The position numbers were made by a program, and so were the translations under genes. 64,000 bases of DNA, from NCBI RefSeq assembly GCF_007003975.1, contig NZ_VFTC01000003.1, positions 247,447 through 311,446 of the forward strand, read 5' to 3'. Below the pieces are notes generated by a model. It saw only the letters and a list, made by a program, of their open reading frames with translations, did not search any database and was not told the origin of the DNA. Positions 37,808 through 47,282 of this stretch are shown in pieces (the first letter of the stretch is position 1; the number at the start of each line of letters is the position of its first letter). The DNA comes from Mesorhizobium sp. WSM4306 (GTDB taxonomy: Bacteria; Pseudomonadota; Alphaproteobacteria; Rhizobiales; Rhizobiaceae).

Positions 37808-38947
37808 TCAGGCGCCCTTCCCTTTGACCGCTTCAATGCCCACCGACCTCGGACTGAACGACGCGAACAGCGCCTGGACATACGGCCGGAACATGTGCTC
37901 CAGCGCACCGGCAAACAGGATGACCAAGCCCTGGATGATGACGATCATGTCGCGGGAAATCGCCGGCATCTCGAAGGCAAGTTCGGCGCCACCCTGATAG
38001 AGCATGCCGAACAGGATCGCCGCCAGCACGATGCCGACCGGATGCAGGCGGCCCATCAGCGCCACGGCGATGCCGACGAAACCGGCGCCGGAGACGAAAT
38101 CGATCGCCACATTGTGCTGGTCGCCCATCACCGGGTTCAGCGTCATCATGCCGGCCAGCGCGCCCGAGATCATCATCGCGATGAGGACGATGCGTGTCTC
38201 CGAAATGCCGGCATAGCGCGCCGCCTTCGGGCTGTGCCCGTAGGTGCGCATCTCATAACCGAGCTTGGTGCGCCAGATCAGCAGCCAGACGAGGAAGGCC
38301 ATGACCAGCGCCAGCAGGAAGCAGATGTTGAACGGCGCCGAGCGGATCTTGGCGCCGAACAGTTCGATGATCCAGTTGAGCTTGGGCAGTTCTGCGCCGG
38401 CGAGGAAGTTGCGCGTCTGCGGCGCCTGCGAGGCAGCCGGCTTCAACGGCCCGACCAGCAGATAGACCATGATCGAGGCGGCGATGAAATTGAACATGAT
38501 GGTGGTGATGACGATGTGCGAACCGCGCTTGGCCTGCAGATAGGCCGGGATCAGCGCCCACAGCGCGCCGACCGCGGCCCCGGCGGCGATCGCCAGCGGG
38601 AAGGTTAGCCACCACGGCAGCACACTGTCGAAGGCAAGGCAGACCACGCCCACGCCGAGGCCGGCAATATAGGCCTGGCCCTCGGTGCCGATGTTGAACA
38701 GGCCGCAATGCGCGGCCACCGCCACCGACAGGCCGGTGAAGATGAAGGTGGTGGCGTAAAACAGCGTGAAGGCGATGCCGGTTCCCTTGCCGAAGGCGCC
38801 CTCGACCAGGATGACCGCGGCGCGGAACGGATTCTCGCCGACCAGCATGACGACGAAGCCGGCGACGATGAAGGCGACCGACAGGTTGATCAGCGGGATC
38901 AGCCCATAGTCGGCCCAGGCCGGCAATTTGGCGTAAGGCGTGCTCAT
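37808..38947 (-). CDS. Nucleoside-type ABC transporter permease
   Basis: This is the longer of the two permeases, 379 residues. It has a hydrophobic N-terminal entry (GLIPLINLSVAFIVAGFVVML), AAHCGLFNIGTEGQAYIAGLG as the signature, and GHSPKAARYAGIS in the cytoplasmic loop that docks on the ATPase. The ATG overlaps the ATPase stop (ATGA). Its partner permease follows at once. Ordering ATPase-permease-permease is standard for this importer class. Confidence 0.92.
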   Translation of the reverse strand: MSTPYAKLPAWADYGLIPLINLSVAFIVAGFVVMLVGENPFRAAVILVEGAFGKGTGIAFTLFYATTFIFTGLSVAVAAHCGLFNIGTEGQAYIAGLGVGVVCLAFDSVLPWWLTFPLAIAAGAAVGALWALIPAYLQAKRGSHIVITTIMFNFIAASIMVYLLVGPLKPAASQAPQTRNFLAGAELPKLNWIIELFGAKIRSAPFNICFLLALVMAFLVWLLIWRTKLGYEMRTYGHSPKAARYAGISETRIVLIAMMISGALAGMMTLNPVMGDQHNVAIDFVSGAGFVGIAVALMGRLHPVGIVLAAILFGMLYQGGAELAFEMPAISRDMIVIIQGLVILFAGALEHMFRPYVQALFASFSPRSVGIEAVKGKGA

Positions 38948-40476
38948 TCTGCCGCCTCCTGGCGCTCGACGCCGGCCATCAAGAGGCCAAGCTCGCCTTC
39001 GGTCGCCTCGGGGCCGCGTTCGCCGACGATGCGGCCGGCAAACATCACCAGGATGCGGTCGGACAGAGAACGGATCTCGTCGAGTTCGACCGACACTACC
39101 AGCACCGCCTTGCCCTGGTCGCGCATGGCGATCAGCCGCTTATGGATGAATTCGATGGCGCCGACATCGACGCCGCGCGTCGGCTGGCCGACGATGAGAA
39201 CACCGGGGTCCTGCTCCATCTCCCGCGCCAGCACGATCTTCTGCTGGTTGCCGCCGGAGAAATTCGCCGTCTTCAGGCGTGGGTTGCCGGGACGAATGTC
39301 GTATTTCTCGATCTTGTCCTTGGCGTCGGCCATGATCGCATCGATGTTGAGGAACGGCCCCTTGAGATAGCGCGGGTCGTCATGATAGCCGAGGATCGAA
39401 TTCTCGTTCTCCTCGAAGGCCAGCACCAGCCCGACATGATGGCGGTCTTCCGGCACATGGGCGAGCCCGCGGTCGCGCAGCTCGCCGGGATCGGCGGCCC
39501 CGGTCAGGTCGATCGGCTTGCCGTCGAGCATGACCGAGCCGGAAACCGCGCGCCTGATGCCGGAAATCGCCTCCAGCAGTTCGGACTGGCCGTTGCCGGC
39601 CACGCCGGCAATGCCGACAATCTCGCCGGCTTTGATATCGAAGGAGATATCGTCGACCATGGTGACGCCGCGCGAATCCTTCACCGTCAGGTTCTTGACC
39701 GCGAGCTTGACGGCGCCGGCTTCCGCCTCGCCCTTTTCGACCCGCAGCAGCACGCGACGCCCGACCATCAGCTCGGCGAGTTCCCCCACCGTCGTCTTGG
39801 CTGTTTCGCGCGTCGCCACCATCGTGCCCTGGCGCATGACCGAGACATTGTCGGTGATGGCCATGATCTCTCGCAATTTGTGGGTGATCAGCACCACCGT
39901 TTTTCCCTGCTCCTTCAACTGCTTGAGGATGCGGAAGAGGTGGTCGGCCTCGGCAGGTGTCAACACGCCCGTCGGCTCGTCGAGGATCAGGATTTCGGCG
40001 CCGCGATAAAGCGCTTTCAGGATTTCAACGCGCTGCTGCAGGCCGACGGGCAGTTCCTCGATGATGGCGTCGGGATCGACCTCCAGCCCGTATTCGCGTT
40101 CGAGACGCTCCAGTTCGGAGCGCGCCTTGGCGATGCTCTTTTTCAGCAGTGCATCGCTTTCGGCGCCGAGGATAATGTTTTCCAGCACGGTGAAATTGTC
40201 GACCAGCATGAAGTGCTGGTGCACCATGCCGATGCCGAGCGCGATGGCGTCGTTGGAGGTCTTGATCGACGCCGGCTTGCCGCCGACGCGGATTTCGCCG
40301 CTGTCGGCCTGGTAGAAGCCATAGAGGATCGACATCAGCGTCGACTTGCCGGCGCCGTTTTCGCCGACAATGCCGTGGATGGTGCCACGCGCGATCTCCA
40401 GATTGATGTCGCGATTGGCGCGAACGGCGCCAAAACTCTTGTTGATGCCGATCAGTTCGATTGCGGCTTGCGCCAT
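38944..40476 (-). CDS. Nucleoside-type ABC transporter ATP-binding protein (double ATPase)
   Basis: The 510-residue protein fuses two ABC domains. In the first, Walker A is GENGAGKST near residue 39 and Walker B ILILDEPT; the signature helix is atypical (LPVGLQQRVEILKAL). The second has a degenerate Walker A (GVAGNGQSELLEAI) but a clear signature SGGNQQKIVLAREM and VLIVGQPTRGVD in place of a standard Walker B. This asymmetry is normal for the sugar/nucleoside importer ATPases. It heads the leftward transporter operon; the 215 bases upstream are shared with divergent slyX. Confidence 0.94.
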   Translation of the reverse strand: MAQAAIELIGINKSFGAVRANRDINLEIARGTIHGIVGENGAGKSTLMSILYGFYQADSGEIRVGGKPASIKTSNDAIALGIGMVHQHFMLVDNFTVLENIILGAESDALLKKSIAKARSELERLEREYGLEVDPDAIIEELPVGLQQRVEILKALYRGAEILILDEPTGVLTPAEADHLFRILKQLKEQGKTVVLITHKLREIMAITDNVSVMRQGTMVATRETAKTTVGELAELMVGRRVLLRVEKGEAEAGAVKLAVKNLTVKDSRGVTMVDDISFDIKAGEIVGIAGVAGNGQSELLEAISGIRRAVSGSVMLDGKPIDLTGAADPGELRDRGLAHVPEDRHHVGLVLAFEENENSILGYHDDPRYLKGPFLNIDAIMADAKDKIEKYDIRPGNPRLKTANFSGGNQQKIVLAREMEQDPGVLIVGQPTRGVDVGAIEFIHKRLIAMRDQGKAVLVVSVELDEIRSLSDRILVMFAGRIVGERGPEATEGELGLLMAGVERQEAAE

Positions 40477-40691
40477 GCAGCCTGTCCCACTCTTATTTTT
40501 TTATCGCTTGGTCAAAACGCCTAGCATGATGCCCCGTCTGTGCCAATTGGCGGCGCAGCGACCACTCTCGACAAATCCCGGTGCGATTGTCAATTTCGAA
40601 CGTGGCCGGAGACCTTCACATTCACTAATATGCAAGGCTCAATAGTCGCGTCATTCTGTAACTGCGTGCGCCGAGACCTGGGGAATTTCGA

Positions 40692-40901
40692 ATGATCATG
40701 CCTGCCGACCGGCTGACGACGCTGGAAATCCGCACCACCGAGCAGGAAAAGACCATTGAAGAACTGTCCGGCCAGATCGCCGAGCAGTGGCAGGTGATCG
40801 AGCGCATGCAGCGCAAGCTCGATGCCCTGACCGAGCGCTTCATGGCGCTGGAGGAACAGTCGGCGCCCGATGTGCCGATAACCAAACCGCCGCACTGGTA
40901 G
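40692..40901 (+). CDS. slyX: SlyX family protein
   Basis: This small coiled-coil protein has 69 residues. LTTLEIRTTEQEKTIEELSG and QWQVIERMQRKLDALTERF give heptads over most of the length, and the C-terminal PITKPPHW is the family's conserved tail. Function is not established. It is followed 13 bases later by a putative anti-sigma-like gene, and both read opposite to the transporter operon. Confidence 0.9.
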   Translation: MIMPADRLTTLEIRTTEQEKTIEELSGQIAEQWQVIERMQRKLDALTERFMALEEQSAPDVPITKPPHW

Positions 40902-40914
40902 CAAGGAGAAGCCG

Positions 40915-41331
40915 ATGGCCAGTGAAAGCGATCGCGTAGCGCGTGCCGGCGACTATGTGCTTGGGCTGATGAACGATCGCGCCCGGGCGCGCGCCGAGCG
41001 CGACCTCGCAATCGACCCCGCCTTCCGCGACACGGTGATGCGGCTGGCCGAGCGCATGCATGTCTTCGACCGCGCTGAGCCGTCGGGCGGCAGCGACCGC
41101 TGGCGGCTGATCTCGCAGCGCATCGCCGAAATGCCGCAAATGCGGCCGGTCGCTGCGGGCGAGGCGAAACCCAAGCCGGTGATCCACAACTTGGAGCGCC
41201 GTCCTTACGGCGTCGGCGTGCACACGCTCGGCGGCCGCCGCGGCGCCGTCATCGCCATCGTGCTGATTGTGGTCTTTGCGTTGGGTTATCTCGCGGGGCT
41301 CTTGTCGGCGGGTAACGCGCTTTTGCCCTGA
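40915..41331 (+). CDS. Membrane-anchored anti-sigma-factor-like protein
   Basis: The 138-residue protein begins with ARAGDYVLGLMNDRARARAERDLA, resembling the N-terminal helices of RskA-type zinc-free anti-sigma factors. It ends with one membrane helix (GAVIAIVLIVVFALGYLAGLL), so its N-terminus should face the cytoplasm. The periplasmic part is nearly absent. No sigma factor gene is adjacent, so the anti-sigma role is only suggested. It is probably co-transcribed with slyX. Confidence 0.65.
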   Translation: MASESDRVARAGDYVLGLMNDRARARAERDLAIDPAFRDTVMRLAERMHVFDRAEPSGGSDRWRLISQRIAEMPQMRPVAAGEAKPKPVIHNLERRPYGVGVHTLGGRRGAVIAIVLIVVFALGYLAGLLSAGNALLP

Positions 41332-41356
41332 CGGCAAACTCAATCGCATAAGTCGC

Positions 41357-41517
41357 TCCCCCTCTCCGTCTCGGCTTCGCCGAGCCACCTCTCCCCCGCT
41401 CCCGCGGGGGCGAGGAACCCAAGCCTATGAAGGCCGCGCCCTCTGCGATTAGCATTTCCTCGCCCCCACAAAGTGGGGGAGAGGTGGCTCGGGCGAAGCC
41501 CGAGACGGAGAGGGGGC
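41357..41517. repeat. Long intergenic inverted repeat
   Basis: The left arm (CCCCTCTCCGTCTCGG, a short TTCGCCGA hairpin, then CCACCTCTCCCCC) is mirrored by the right arm (GGGGGAGAGGTGG, hairpin, CCGAGACGGAGAGGGG). About 70 bases of other sequence lie between. The plan is like the repeat at 4890-5042 but the sequence differs. It separates two convergent genes. Confidence 0.7.
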
Positions 41518-41549
41518 TGGCGCTACCCAACGCGATCCGCCCCGCCCCC

Positions 41550-41583
41550 CAAAACAAAACCGCCGGGCTTTCACCCGGCGGTT
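41550..41583 (-). terminator. Intrinsic terminator of the BMP-type binding-protein gene
   Basis: Read leftward, AACCGCCGGG pairs with CCCGGCGGTT over a 6-base loop and is followed by TTGTTTT. It lies about 20 bases past the stop of the binding-protein gene. Confidence 0.85.
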
Positions 41584-41604
41584 CGAAACCTCAGCGCTTG
41601 CCGA

Positions 41605-42594
41605 TCAATATGGGCAGGCGTTGTCCGCGGTGTAGTCGTGCACCTCGATCGTGCCGGCAATGATGTCGGCCTTGGCCTTTTCGACGGCCGCCTTCATCTC
41701 GTCGGTGACCAGCGCCTTGTTGTTGTCGTCCATGGCGTAGTCGACGCCGCCTTCCTTGAGGCCGAGATTTTGCAGGCCGCCTTTGAAGGTGCCGTTCTTG
41801 CCGTCCATGAAGGCGGTGTAGACGGCCACGTCGACGCGCTTCAGCATCGAGGTCAGCACCTTGCCGGGCTGCAGGCCGTTCTGGTTGGAATCGACGCCGA
41901 TGCCGAGCTTGCCGGCATCCGCCGCCGCCTGCAGCACGCCGACGCCGGTGCCACCGGCCGCGGCATAGACCACGTCGGAGCCCTGGTCGATCTGCGTCTT
42001 GGCGATCTCGCCGCCCTTGGCCGGATCGTTCCACGCCGCCGGCGTGTCGCCGGTCATGTTCTGGATGACGTCGGTAGCACCGGCAGACTTGGCGCCGCCG
42101 ACATAGCCGCATTCGAACTTGCGGATCAGCGGAATGTCCATGCCGCCGATGAAGGAGACCTTCTTCGTCTTCGAAGCCATCGCCGCCATGATGCCGACGA
42201 GATAGGAGCCTTCATTTTCCTTGAAGACAAGCGAGCGGACATTGGGCAGGTCGACGGCATCGTCGATGATGGCGAAGTTGAGGTCGGGATATTCCTTCGC
42301 GACCACCTTCAGCGCATCTTCCCAGGCGAAGCCGGCCATGACGATCGGGTTGCGGCCGTCCTCGGCGAAGCGGCGCAGCGCCTGCTCGCGCTGCGAGGCA
42401 TTGGACACTTCGAATTCGACATAGGCGGTGCCGGTCTCGGTCTTGAACTTTTCGGCGCCGTGATAGGCAGCCTCGTTGAAGGATTTGTCGAACTTGCCGC
42501 CGAGATCGTAGAGGATGGCCGGCTGGACATCCGCGGCGAAAGCCGGAAGAACCATTGCGGTTGCGGCCAGGAGGCCGAGAACGATACGTTTCAT
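41605..42594 (-). CDS. BMP-family ABC transporter substrate-binding protein
   Basis: The 329-residue product has a signal peptide (MKRIVLGLLAATAMVLPAFA). A Bmp/PnrA-like domain follows: AILYDLGGKFDKSFNEAAYHGAE near residue 28, PNVRSLVFKENEGSYLVGIMAA mid-way, and GGTGVGVLQAA and GVDSNQNGLQPG later. These proteins deliver nucleosides to the importer class encoded at 36.8-40.5 kb. It is on the same strand but separated from the ATPase by slyX and a second rightward gene, so it is transcribed independently with its own terminator. ATG 42594 begins the signal. Confidence 0.93.
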   Translation of the reverse strand: MKRIVLGLLAATAMVLPAFAADVQPAILYDLGGKFDKSFNEAAYHGAEKFKTETGTAYVEFEVSNASQREQALRRFAEDGRNPIVMAGFAWEDALKVVAKEYPDLNFAIIDDAVDLPNVRSLVFKENEGSYLVGIMAAMASKTKKVSFIGGMDIPLIRKFECGYVGGAKSAGATDVIQNMTGDTPAAWNDPAKGGEIAKTQIDQGSDVVYAAAGGTGVGVLQAAADAGKLGIGVDSNQNGLQPGKVLTSMLKRVDVAVYTAFMDGKNGTFKGGLQNLGLKEGGVDYAMDDNNKALVTDEMKAAVEKAKADIIAGTIEVHDYTADNACPY

Positions 42595-42825
42595 GTGATC
42601 CACACCCTGTCGGTTATTTTTTTCCGTTACGCGCCGCCCGCCTGCCCGGTTCTCCGGCAGGCATGCAACATCAGCCAGGAGCGTACTCCCCTCCCGCTCC
42701 AGGCAATCTGGCACGGCCCGAAACAAAATTCACGCGGAATTTTGACCTTTTGGAAAAGCATGCCCAAGACTGCAACGCTTGGCCTGTTTGCGGCTGCACC
42801 AGCGCCGGTCCGCCGGAACAACCCG

Positions 42826-43149
42826 TCAGCGCGTCGCGAATTCTCCGCCTCGCCGCCGGCGTCGGTAGCCGATCGCGTGGAGCAGCAAGGCAGCGACCGC
42901 GAACACGGCGAAGCCCGGCTGGGCAAGCACCCAGGCGATGCCGCCATCCCATATGATCGGGCTCGCCTTGGCGCGCACGAAGGTCTCGAAGGCCGCGCGG
43001 GTGTCGGGCGACACCGCCAGCCAGCTCGAATTGAGCGGTGTCATGACCAGCGCGGAGGCCGCCACCGAGCGCGTCGCATCAAGCACCGCCATGATGACGG
43101 CGACCGAAAGAGCAACCATGGCCGCGAGGCGAAACAGAAAACGCAACAT
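42826..43149 (-). CDS. Small membrane protein, unknown
   Basis: The 107-residue product has a hydrophobic segment at each end (RLAAMVALSVAVIMAVLDATRSVAASALV and GFAVFAVAALLLHAIGY) and a basic tail (RRRRRGGEF). The middle, LNSSWLAVSPDTRAAFETFVRAKASPIIWD, should lie in the periplasm. GGAGGGAG precedes the ATG. Proteins of this look are common and unstudied in Mesorhizobium relatives. The gap to the BMP gene carries no other feature. Confidence 0.7.
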   Translation of the reverse strand: MLRFLFRLAAMVALSVAVIMAVLDATRSVAASALVMTPLNSSWLAVSPDTRAAFETFVRAKASPIIWDGGIAWVLAQPGFAVFAVAALLLHAIGYRRRRRGGEFATR

Positions 43150-43254
43150 CGAAATCTCCCTCCGGTCCTCAAGCTCCTCCCGAGGACCATCCGGTCAAGA
43201 CGAGGAATAGGATGCGTAGGCTCGGCGCGCAATCGGCTTACGCGAATTTGAAGC

Positions 43255-43986
43255 CTAAGCCTTTCGGCTGCGCCGATGGACGAGCCAGACGGCAAGGATG
43301 CCGCCGACAATGGCGCCGACCACCAGCCCGGCAAGGCCGATGAACGCTGCAAAATAGCCGCAGCCGCCCTCGAAACAGCTGATGTCGGTGACTTCGGCGA
43401 TGGCAGCACCCAGCGCGAAGCCGGCGACGGCGCCGACGACCGCGCCGAGGATGATGCCGAGCAGCGCGGCGACGATCGAGGAGAAGACTGACGGTGCCTG
43501 CGCTTGCTGTGCGCTATAGACGGCCGCAGGTCCGGCTTCGCGGCGCAGCAGGTAGATACAGAACAGGCCGATGCCGATTTCGGCGGCGGTGATGGCCAGG
43601 CTCCTGGCGGAGAAGACGAAATCCGGCACGGCCAGCACATAGGCCTGCCTTGCCAGCAGAAAGACGATGATGGCGATCTGCCAGAAGGTGAAATGGCGCG
43701 GGAAGTGCGCCGAACGGCCGATGGCGAGGCCGAGCAGATAGAGCCCCCACAGGATGGTGATGATGTCGAAGGCCAGCGCGCCAAGGACGAAATAGAAGAC
43801 CGTGTCCGGCAGGCCGGAACTGCCGACCAGCCACCAGGCCGAGACCAGCCCATAGACCGACAACGCCATGACGAAGAGGAGCCAGACCACTGGGATGAAG
43901 GACAGGTCCGAACGCCCGGGCGGCAACCCTCCTGGCACGCCTCCGGCCGGCGTTCCGCTGCCGGGATTTTCGCCAATCGATGTCAT
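43255..43986 (-). CDS. Membrane protein, DUF2569-like with glycine-zipper C-terminus
   Basis: The 243-residue product has a soluble Gly/Pro-rich N-terminus. Four helices follow (SFIPVVWLLFVMALSVYGLVSAWWL through ITAAEIGIGLFCIYLL) in the DUF2569 style. A separate C-terminal part has two Ala/Gly-rich helices (IVAALLGIILGAVVGAVAGFALGAA and IGLAGLVVGAIVGGILAVWLV) flanking a CFEGGCG loop. The start could be earlier (up to 44085); ATG 43986 gives MTSIGENPG. Function unknown. Confidence 0.68.
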   Translation of the reverse strand: MTSIGENPGSGTPAGGVPGGLPPGRSDLSFIPVVWLLFVMALSVYGLVSAWWLVGSSGLPDTVFYFVLGALAFDIITILWGLYLLGLAIGRSAHFPRHFTFWQIAIIVFLLARQAYVLAVPDFVFSARSLAITAAEIGIGLFCIYLLRREAGPAAVYSAQQAQAPSVFSSIVAALLGIILGAVVGAVAGFALGAAIAEVTDISCFEGGCGYFAAFIGLAGLVVGAIVGGILAVWLVHRRSRKA

Positions 43987-44346
43987 GTCGGACAATGCCC
44001 CCCGCAAAGCCTCTGCCTCACTCGACAGCTGGCCAAGGGCGAAGTCAAGCGCAGCCGTCCCCACGGCGTTGCCTGTGCACACCATTCGGCGCCCCAGCGC
44101 TTCTGGAACGGAGGCGCCGACGATCCCGCGAAACGATGCATGGCCGGCAAAGCGAATAGACTGCCGTTATGGCTTGGCATTCGGCGCCGGATCGACTAGA
44201 TGAGCCCCGCGCCTGTTTGATTGACGGGCGCCGGGAAGGGCATCCGCTGGTTGGCGGCGCCCGTGACGCGGGTCTCCCCCGCACTTCCCAAAGGGATGCA
44301 TCTCCCCAACCCGCGCGGCAAAACCGGCCGGCGCGAATGCAAGGAC
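43987..44346. other. Intergenic region upstream of tRNA-Ser
   Basis: No convincing gene is visible in these 360 bases. They contain the tRNA promoter and a GGGCGCC/GGCGCCC inverted pair about 100 bases before the tRNA. An N-terminal extension of the preceding leftward gene up to 44085 is possible. Confidence 0.6.
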
Positions 44347-44436
44347 GGAGAGGTGGCCGAGTGGTTGAAGGCGCACGCCTGGAAAGTGTGTTTACGGGAG
44401 ACCGTAACGCGGGTTCGAATCCCGCTCTCTCCGCCA
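44347..44436 (+). tRNA. tRNA-Ser (anticodon GGA)
   Basis: A 90-base class II tRNA with encoded CCA. The acceptor GGAGAGG pairs with TCTCTCC (closing on G-T). The anticodon stem CACGC/GTGTG encloses the loop CTGGAAA with anticodon GGA at 44381-44383. A long variable arm follows, then the T arm GCGGG-TTCGAAT-CCCGC. The last 15 bases plus the following C are repeated 3.6 kb downstream. Confidence 0.96.
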
Positions 44437-44437
44437 C
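44423..44437. repeat. att-like direct repeat, tRNA copy
   Basis: CGCTCTCTCCGCCAC covers the 3' acceptor end of tRNA-Ser plus one base. The identical 15-mer recurs at 48018-48032. Duplicated tRNA 3' ends are the usual scar of tyrosine-recombinase integration. Confidence 0.6.
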
Positions 44438-44902
44438 AGAAACTCATAATAATACTTTTATTTCAATGGCTTAGATTGATAATAGGCTCATCATTAGGCT
44501 GAAACCTGTCTCCCCTGTGTAACAAACTGCGAACAAGCTTTTCACAGCCCATTTTTCTGCGCTCGCCGACCGGGTTTGGCATGCTTGACGGCAATTGACC
44601 GCTTGGTTCCCCTCGGCCAGGACGCCAGTGACCGGTCACGGTATCTGTCGCCACCAAGAGGAATGTCTGGAATGGGCCGAGAGCGGACCGGCAGCTTTAA
44701 GGTACAAATAGTCGGAAACGGACGTTAAGGCACCCCGCTTGCATAATCGTGAACTGACCCTGAACGGACTTTGTCGCTGCACGTAGGCAACGTCGCGAGA
44801 GGTTAGTTTTCTGCTGTACGTTCCAGCGATCGCAAGGGGCAACTAGTACTAGAAGCAGTCACGCGCTCACATCGGACGCGCTTGGGAGCTTCGCACGACC
44901 GG
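44438..44902. other. Intergenic, no gene seen
   Basis: These 465 bases after the tRNA hold only short overlapping open frames with no ribosome sites or recognisable motifs. Base composition drifts towards AT compared with upstream, in line with foreign DNA behind a tRNA. Confidence 0.6.
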
Positions 44903-46621
44903 TTACTTTAGCCCCGCCATGCGCATACCATCCGCTATGTGTTCAAGATCGGCCGGATCGCGCCACCATTCCGACCTTTCAAAGTCCGTTATTGCAAAAT
45001 CGGGCTTGAGCCGCAGCATATCCGCGGCCGACTGCTTCGCCTCGTCGATCTTGCCGAGATGAGCCTGACACGAAGCGATGTAGCAGGGTAGCCACCAGTG
45101 CCAGAGGTGGTCGACGTGCTGAAACGCTTCCAGGGCCTCGGCGTGTCGCCTGAGCTGCAGGAAGGCTACACCTCGGCACCCCCAATACCAAGCTGGCGGA
45201 AAGGGGTCGCGGCGAAGATCCGCCTCCAGGCTGCGCAGTGCCTCCTCTCCACGGCCCGTAAAAGCCAGCCAGAGCCCTCTGAACGTCGAGGCGTAAACGT
45301 CGTTCGGATTGAGCGCGACCGCTCGGTCGAGGTGTATCCCTCCGAGCTCGTACTGCCTCAACTTCGAATAGATCAGGCCCAGGTTCCGGTGACCGCTGGA
45401 ATCCAGCGGATCGAGCCGTACCGCCGTCTGCGCGGCTCGGAGGCCTTCTTCCAAATCCTCGCGCCGCCCGTGGTCCGAGTGGCGAACATAGGCGGCGCCT
45501 GCCAGCCACGCGTGGGCCTGGGTGTGGGCCGGGTCGAGCTCGATTGCGCGGCGCAGGAACTGAGCTGCGCCTTGTGAATCGAACCGTATCGAGCGCTCGC
45601 GGCCTTGCAGAAAGTAGTCATGCGCCGCCCAAAGCTGGGCCGGCTTCCTGCCTGACCGTTCCGCGCCGCTGGAGGCGACTCTTCCCACCAGAGTGCCGAC
45701 GATCATGGAGACCACTTCGTCCTGCACCGCAAAGATGTCTTCGATGTTGCGGTCGTAGCGCTCCGCCCATCGATGCTTTCCGCTGAACACTTCGATCAGC
45801 TGGGCCGTGACCCGCACGCGATTGCCTGCCCTGCGTACGCTACCCTCGACGATGAAATCCGCCCCGAGCCTGTGACCTACCTCCTTGGCATCGAGTGCCT
45901 TGCCTCTGAACGCAAAGGACGAGTTCCGCGCGATCACCATGAGCTCTCTAAACCGGCTCAGCTCTGTGATGATGTCCTCGGTAATCCCGTCGGAGAAATA
46001 GTCCTGTGCAGGATCGCCGCTCATGTTGTCGAAGGGCAGGACGGCGATTGAGGGCTTTTCCGACATGGCTGCGGGCCTGCCCGACGCCATCACTGCGGGA
46101 CGGGCCAGATAGGCCCGCACGGGCGCTTCGATGTTCTTGAGCTGACGGTCCCCCAGCGGCTCGAATGCGCCATCGACCTTCTTGGCTACCTGTTCATACA
46201 CATTTTGCGACATGCAGACGCTGCCGGGCTCGGCCAAGGACTCAAGTCGCGCGGCGATGTTGACGCCCTCTCCATAGACGTCGGCTCCATCGCCGATCAC
46301 GTCCCCCAGATTGATGCCGATGCGCAGTGTGATCTGGCGCTCCTCGGCCACGTCGTCGTTGGCATCCGCCATCCTAGCCTGGAGTTCGAGTGCGCTGCTG
46401 ACAGCTTCAACTGCGCTGCCGAACTCGACGAGGACCCCGTCTCCCATGAGCTTGACGATGCGTCCGCCATGGGAGCGCACGATGGGCTCGAGGACGTTCT
46501 TGCGGCGGCCCATTAGTGCCGCCAGGGTGCCGACCTCGTCCGCCTCCATCAGGCGCGCATAGCCCACGACGTCGGCGACCATGATCGCCGCGAGCCGGCG
46601 ACGGATGCGTTCTTCGGCCAT
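44903..46621 (-). CDS. Class III adenylate/guanylate cyclase with TolB-like and TPR domains
   Basis: The 572-residue protein begins with a cyclase homology domain: MVADVVGYARLMEADE holds the first metal Asp, VKLMGDGVLVEF the second, and GINLGDVIGDGADVYGEGVNIAARLE completes the core to about residue 130. Then comes the SIAVLPFDNMSGDPAQDYFSDG module that often follows such cyclases, and TPR-like repeats from about residue 330 to the end. This layout is abundant in Mesorhizobium and Bradyrhizobium. It probably makes cAMP in response to protein-protein signals. It lies alone between the two att-like repeats. Confidence 0.88.
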   Translation of the reverse strand: MAEERIRRRLAAIMVADVVGYARLMEADEVGTLAALMGRRKNVLEPIVRSHGGRIVKLMGDGVLVEFGSAVEAVSSALELQARMADANDDVAEERQITLRIGINLGDVIGDGADVYGEGVNIAARLESLAEPGSVCMSQNVYEQVAKKVDGAFEPLGDRQLKNIEAPVRAYLARPAVMASGRPAAMSEKPSIAVLPFDNMSGDPAQDYFSDGITEDIITELSRFRELMVIARNSSFAFRGKALDAKEVGHRLGADFIVEGSVRRAGNRVRVTAQLIEVFSGKHRWAERYDRNIEDIFAVQDEVVSMIVGTLVGRVASSGAERSGRKPAQLWAAHDYFLQGRERSIRFDSQGAAQFLRRAIELDPAHTQAHAWLAGAAYVRHSDHGRREDLEEGLRAAQTAVRLDPLDSSGHRNLGLIYSKLRQYELGGIHLDRAVALNPNDVYASTFRGLWLAFTGRGEEALRSLEADLRRDPFPPAWYWGCRGVAFLQLRRHAEALEAFQHVDHLWHWWLPCYIASCQAHLGKIDEAKQSAADMLRLKPDFAITDFERSEWWRDPADLEHIADGMRMAGLK

Positions 46622-47282
46622 TGCGACCTTGGGCGACCGGCCTCTAGCGGGACAGGATCATCTCGCTAAGCGCGTGCTTTTTGGCGGTCGACGGAATTCA
46701 TTATGTGCCTGTGGAGAACGAAATGCGAGCCCGACGGCGCGACTGAAGGTCCGACAAGGGTCGCATCGAGCCCTTCTAGTATCATTCGGCAAGGTCCGGA
46801 GATGGCGCAACCGCGACCTCCAGCGCGGTCGCCGGTAGTGTCCGCTTTAGGGCAGTGGGAGAGCTAACTTCAATGGCCGACATGAGGGCGCAAAGCTGAC
46901 AGGCCCTCTAATACCCTTTTGCTGCCATTCGCGATGCGGACACTGAGGTCATCGTTGTCGTCGAACTTTGCCTTTCGGAGCGATTTGGGTTTTGGGGCGA
47001 GAGCGGCCGTGAGAAATGGATATCGGCCGGGTGCGCACTTGAAATGAGTTATGGAGTGACGAGGCCCAGCAGTTGGCTGTGGGATCGTCTGCCCGAGAAG
47101 GTGCAGTGTCCGTGGGGCGCCATCTAGTGTAAAAGCGGTTCCCTCCGTGCTATGAATGGACTGTCGACGCCGTCCTAGGCCGACCGCCATTTCAGCAGGC
47201 CCAAGGACGTATGTGCCGCAACATGGGCTCAAGCCACCCGCCCGCACATCTGTTGTCGATTGGCCCGCGAGGAGGGATCAGC
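46622..47282. other. Intergenic, no confident gene
   Basis: A 660-base stretch between the divergently placed cyclase and peroxiredoxin genes. Two open frames exist (rightward 46581-46838, leftward 46870-47247), but neither has a ribosome site or recognisable domain. It must contain both promoters. AGGAGG just before the peroxiredoxin start marks its right boundary. Confidence 0.55.
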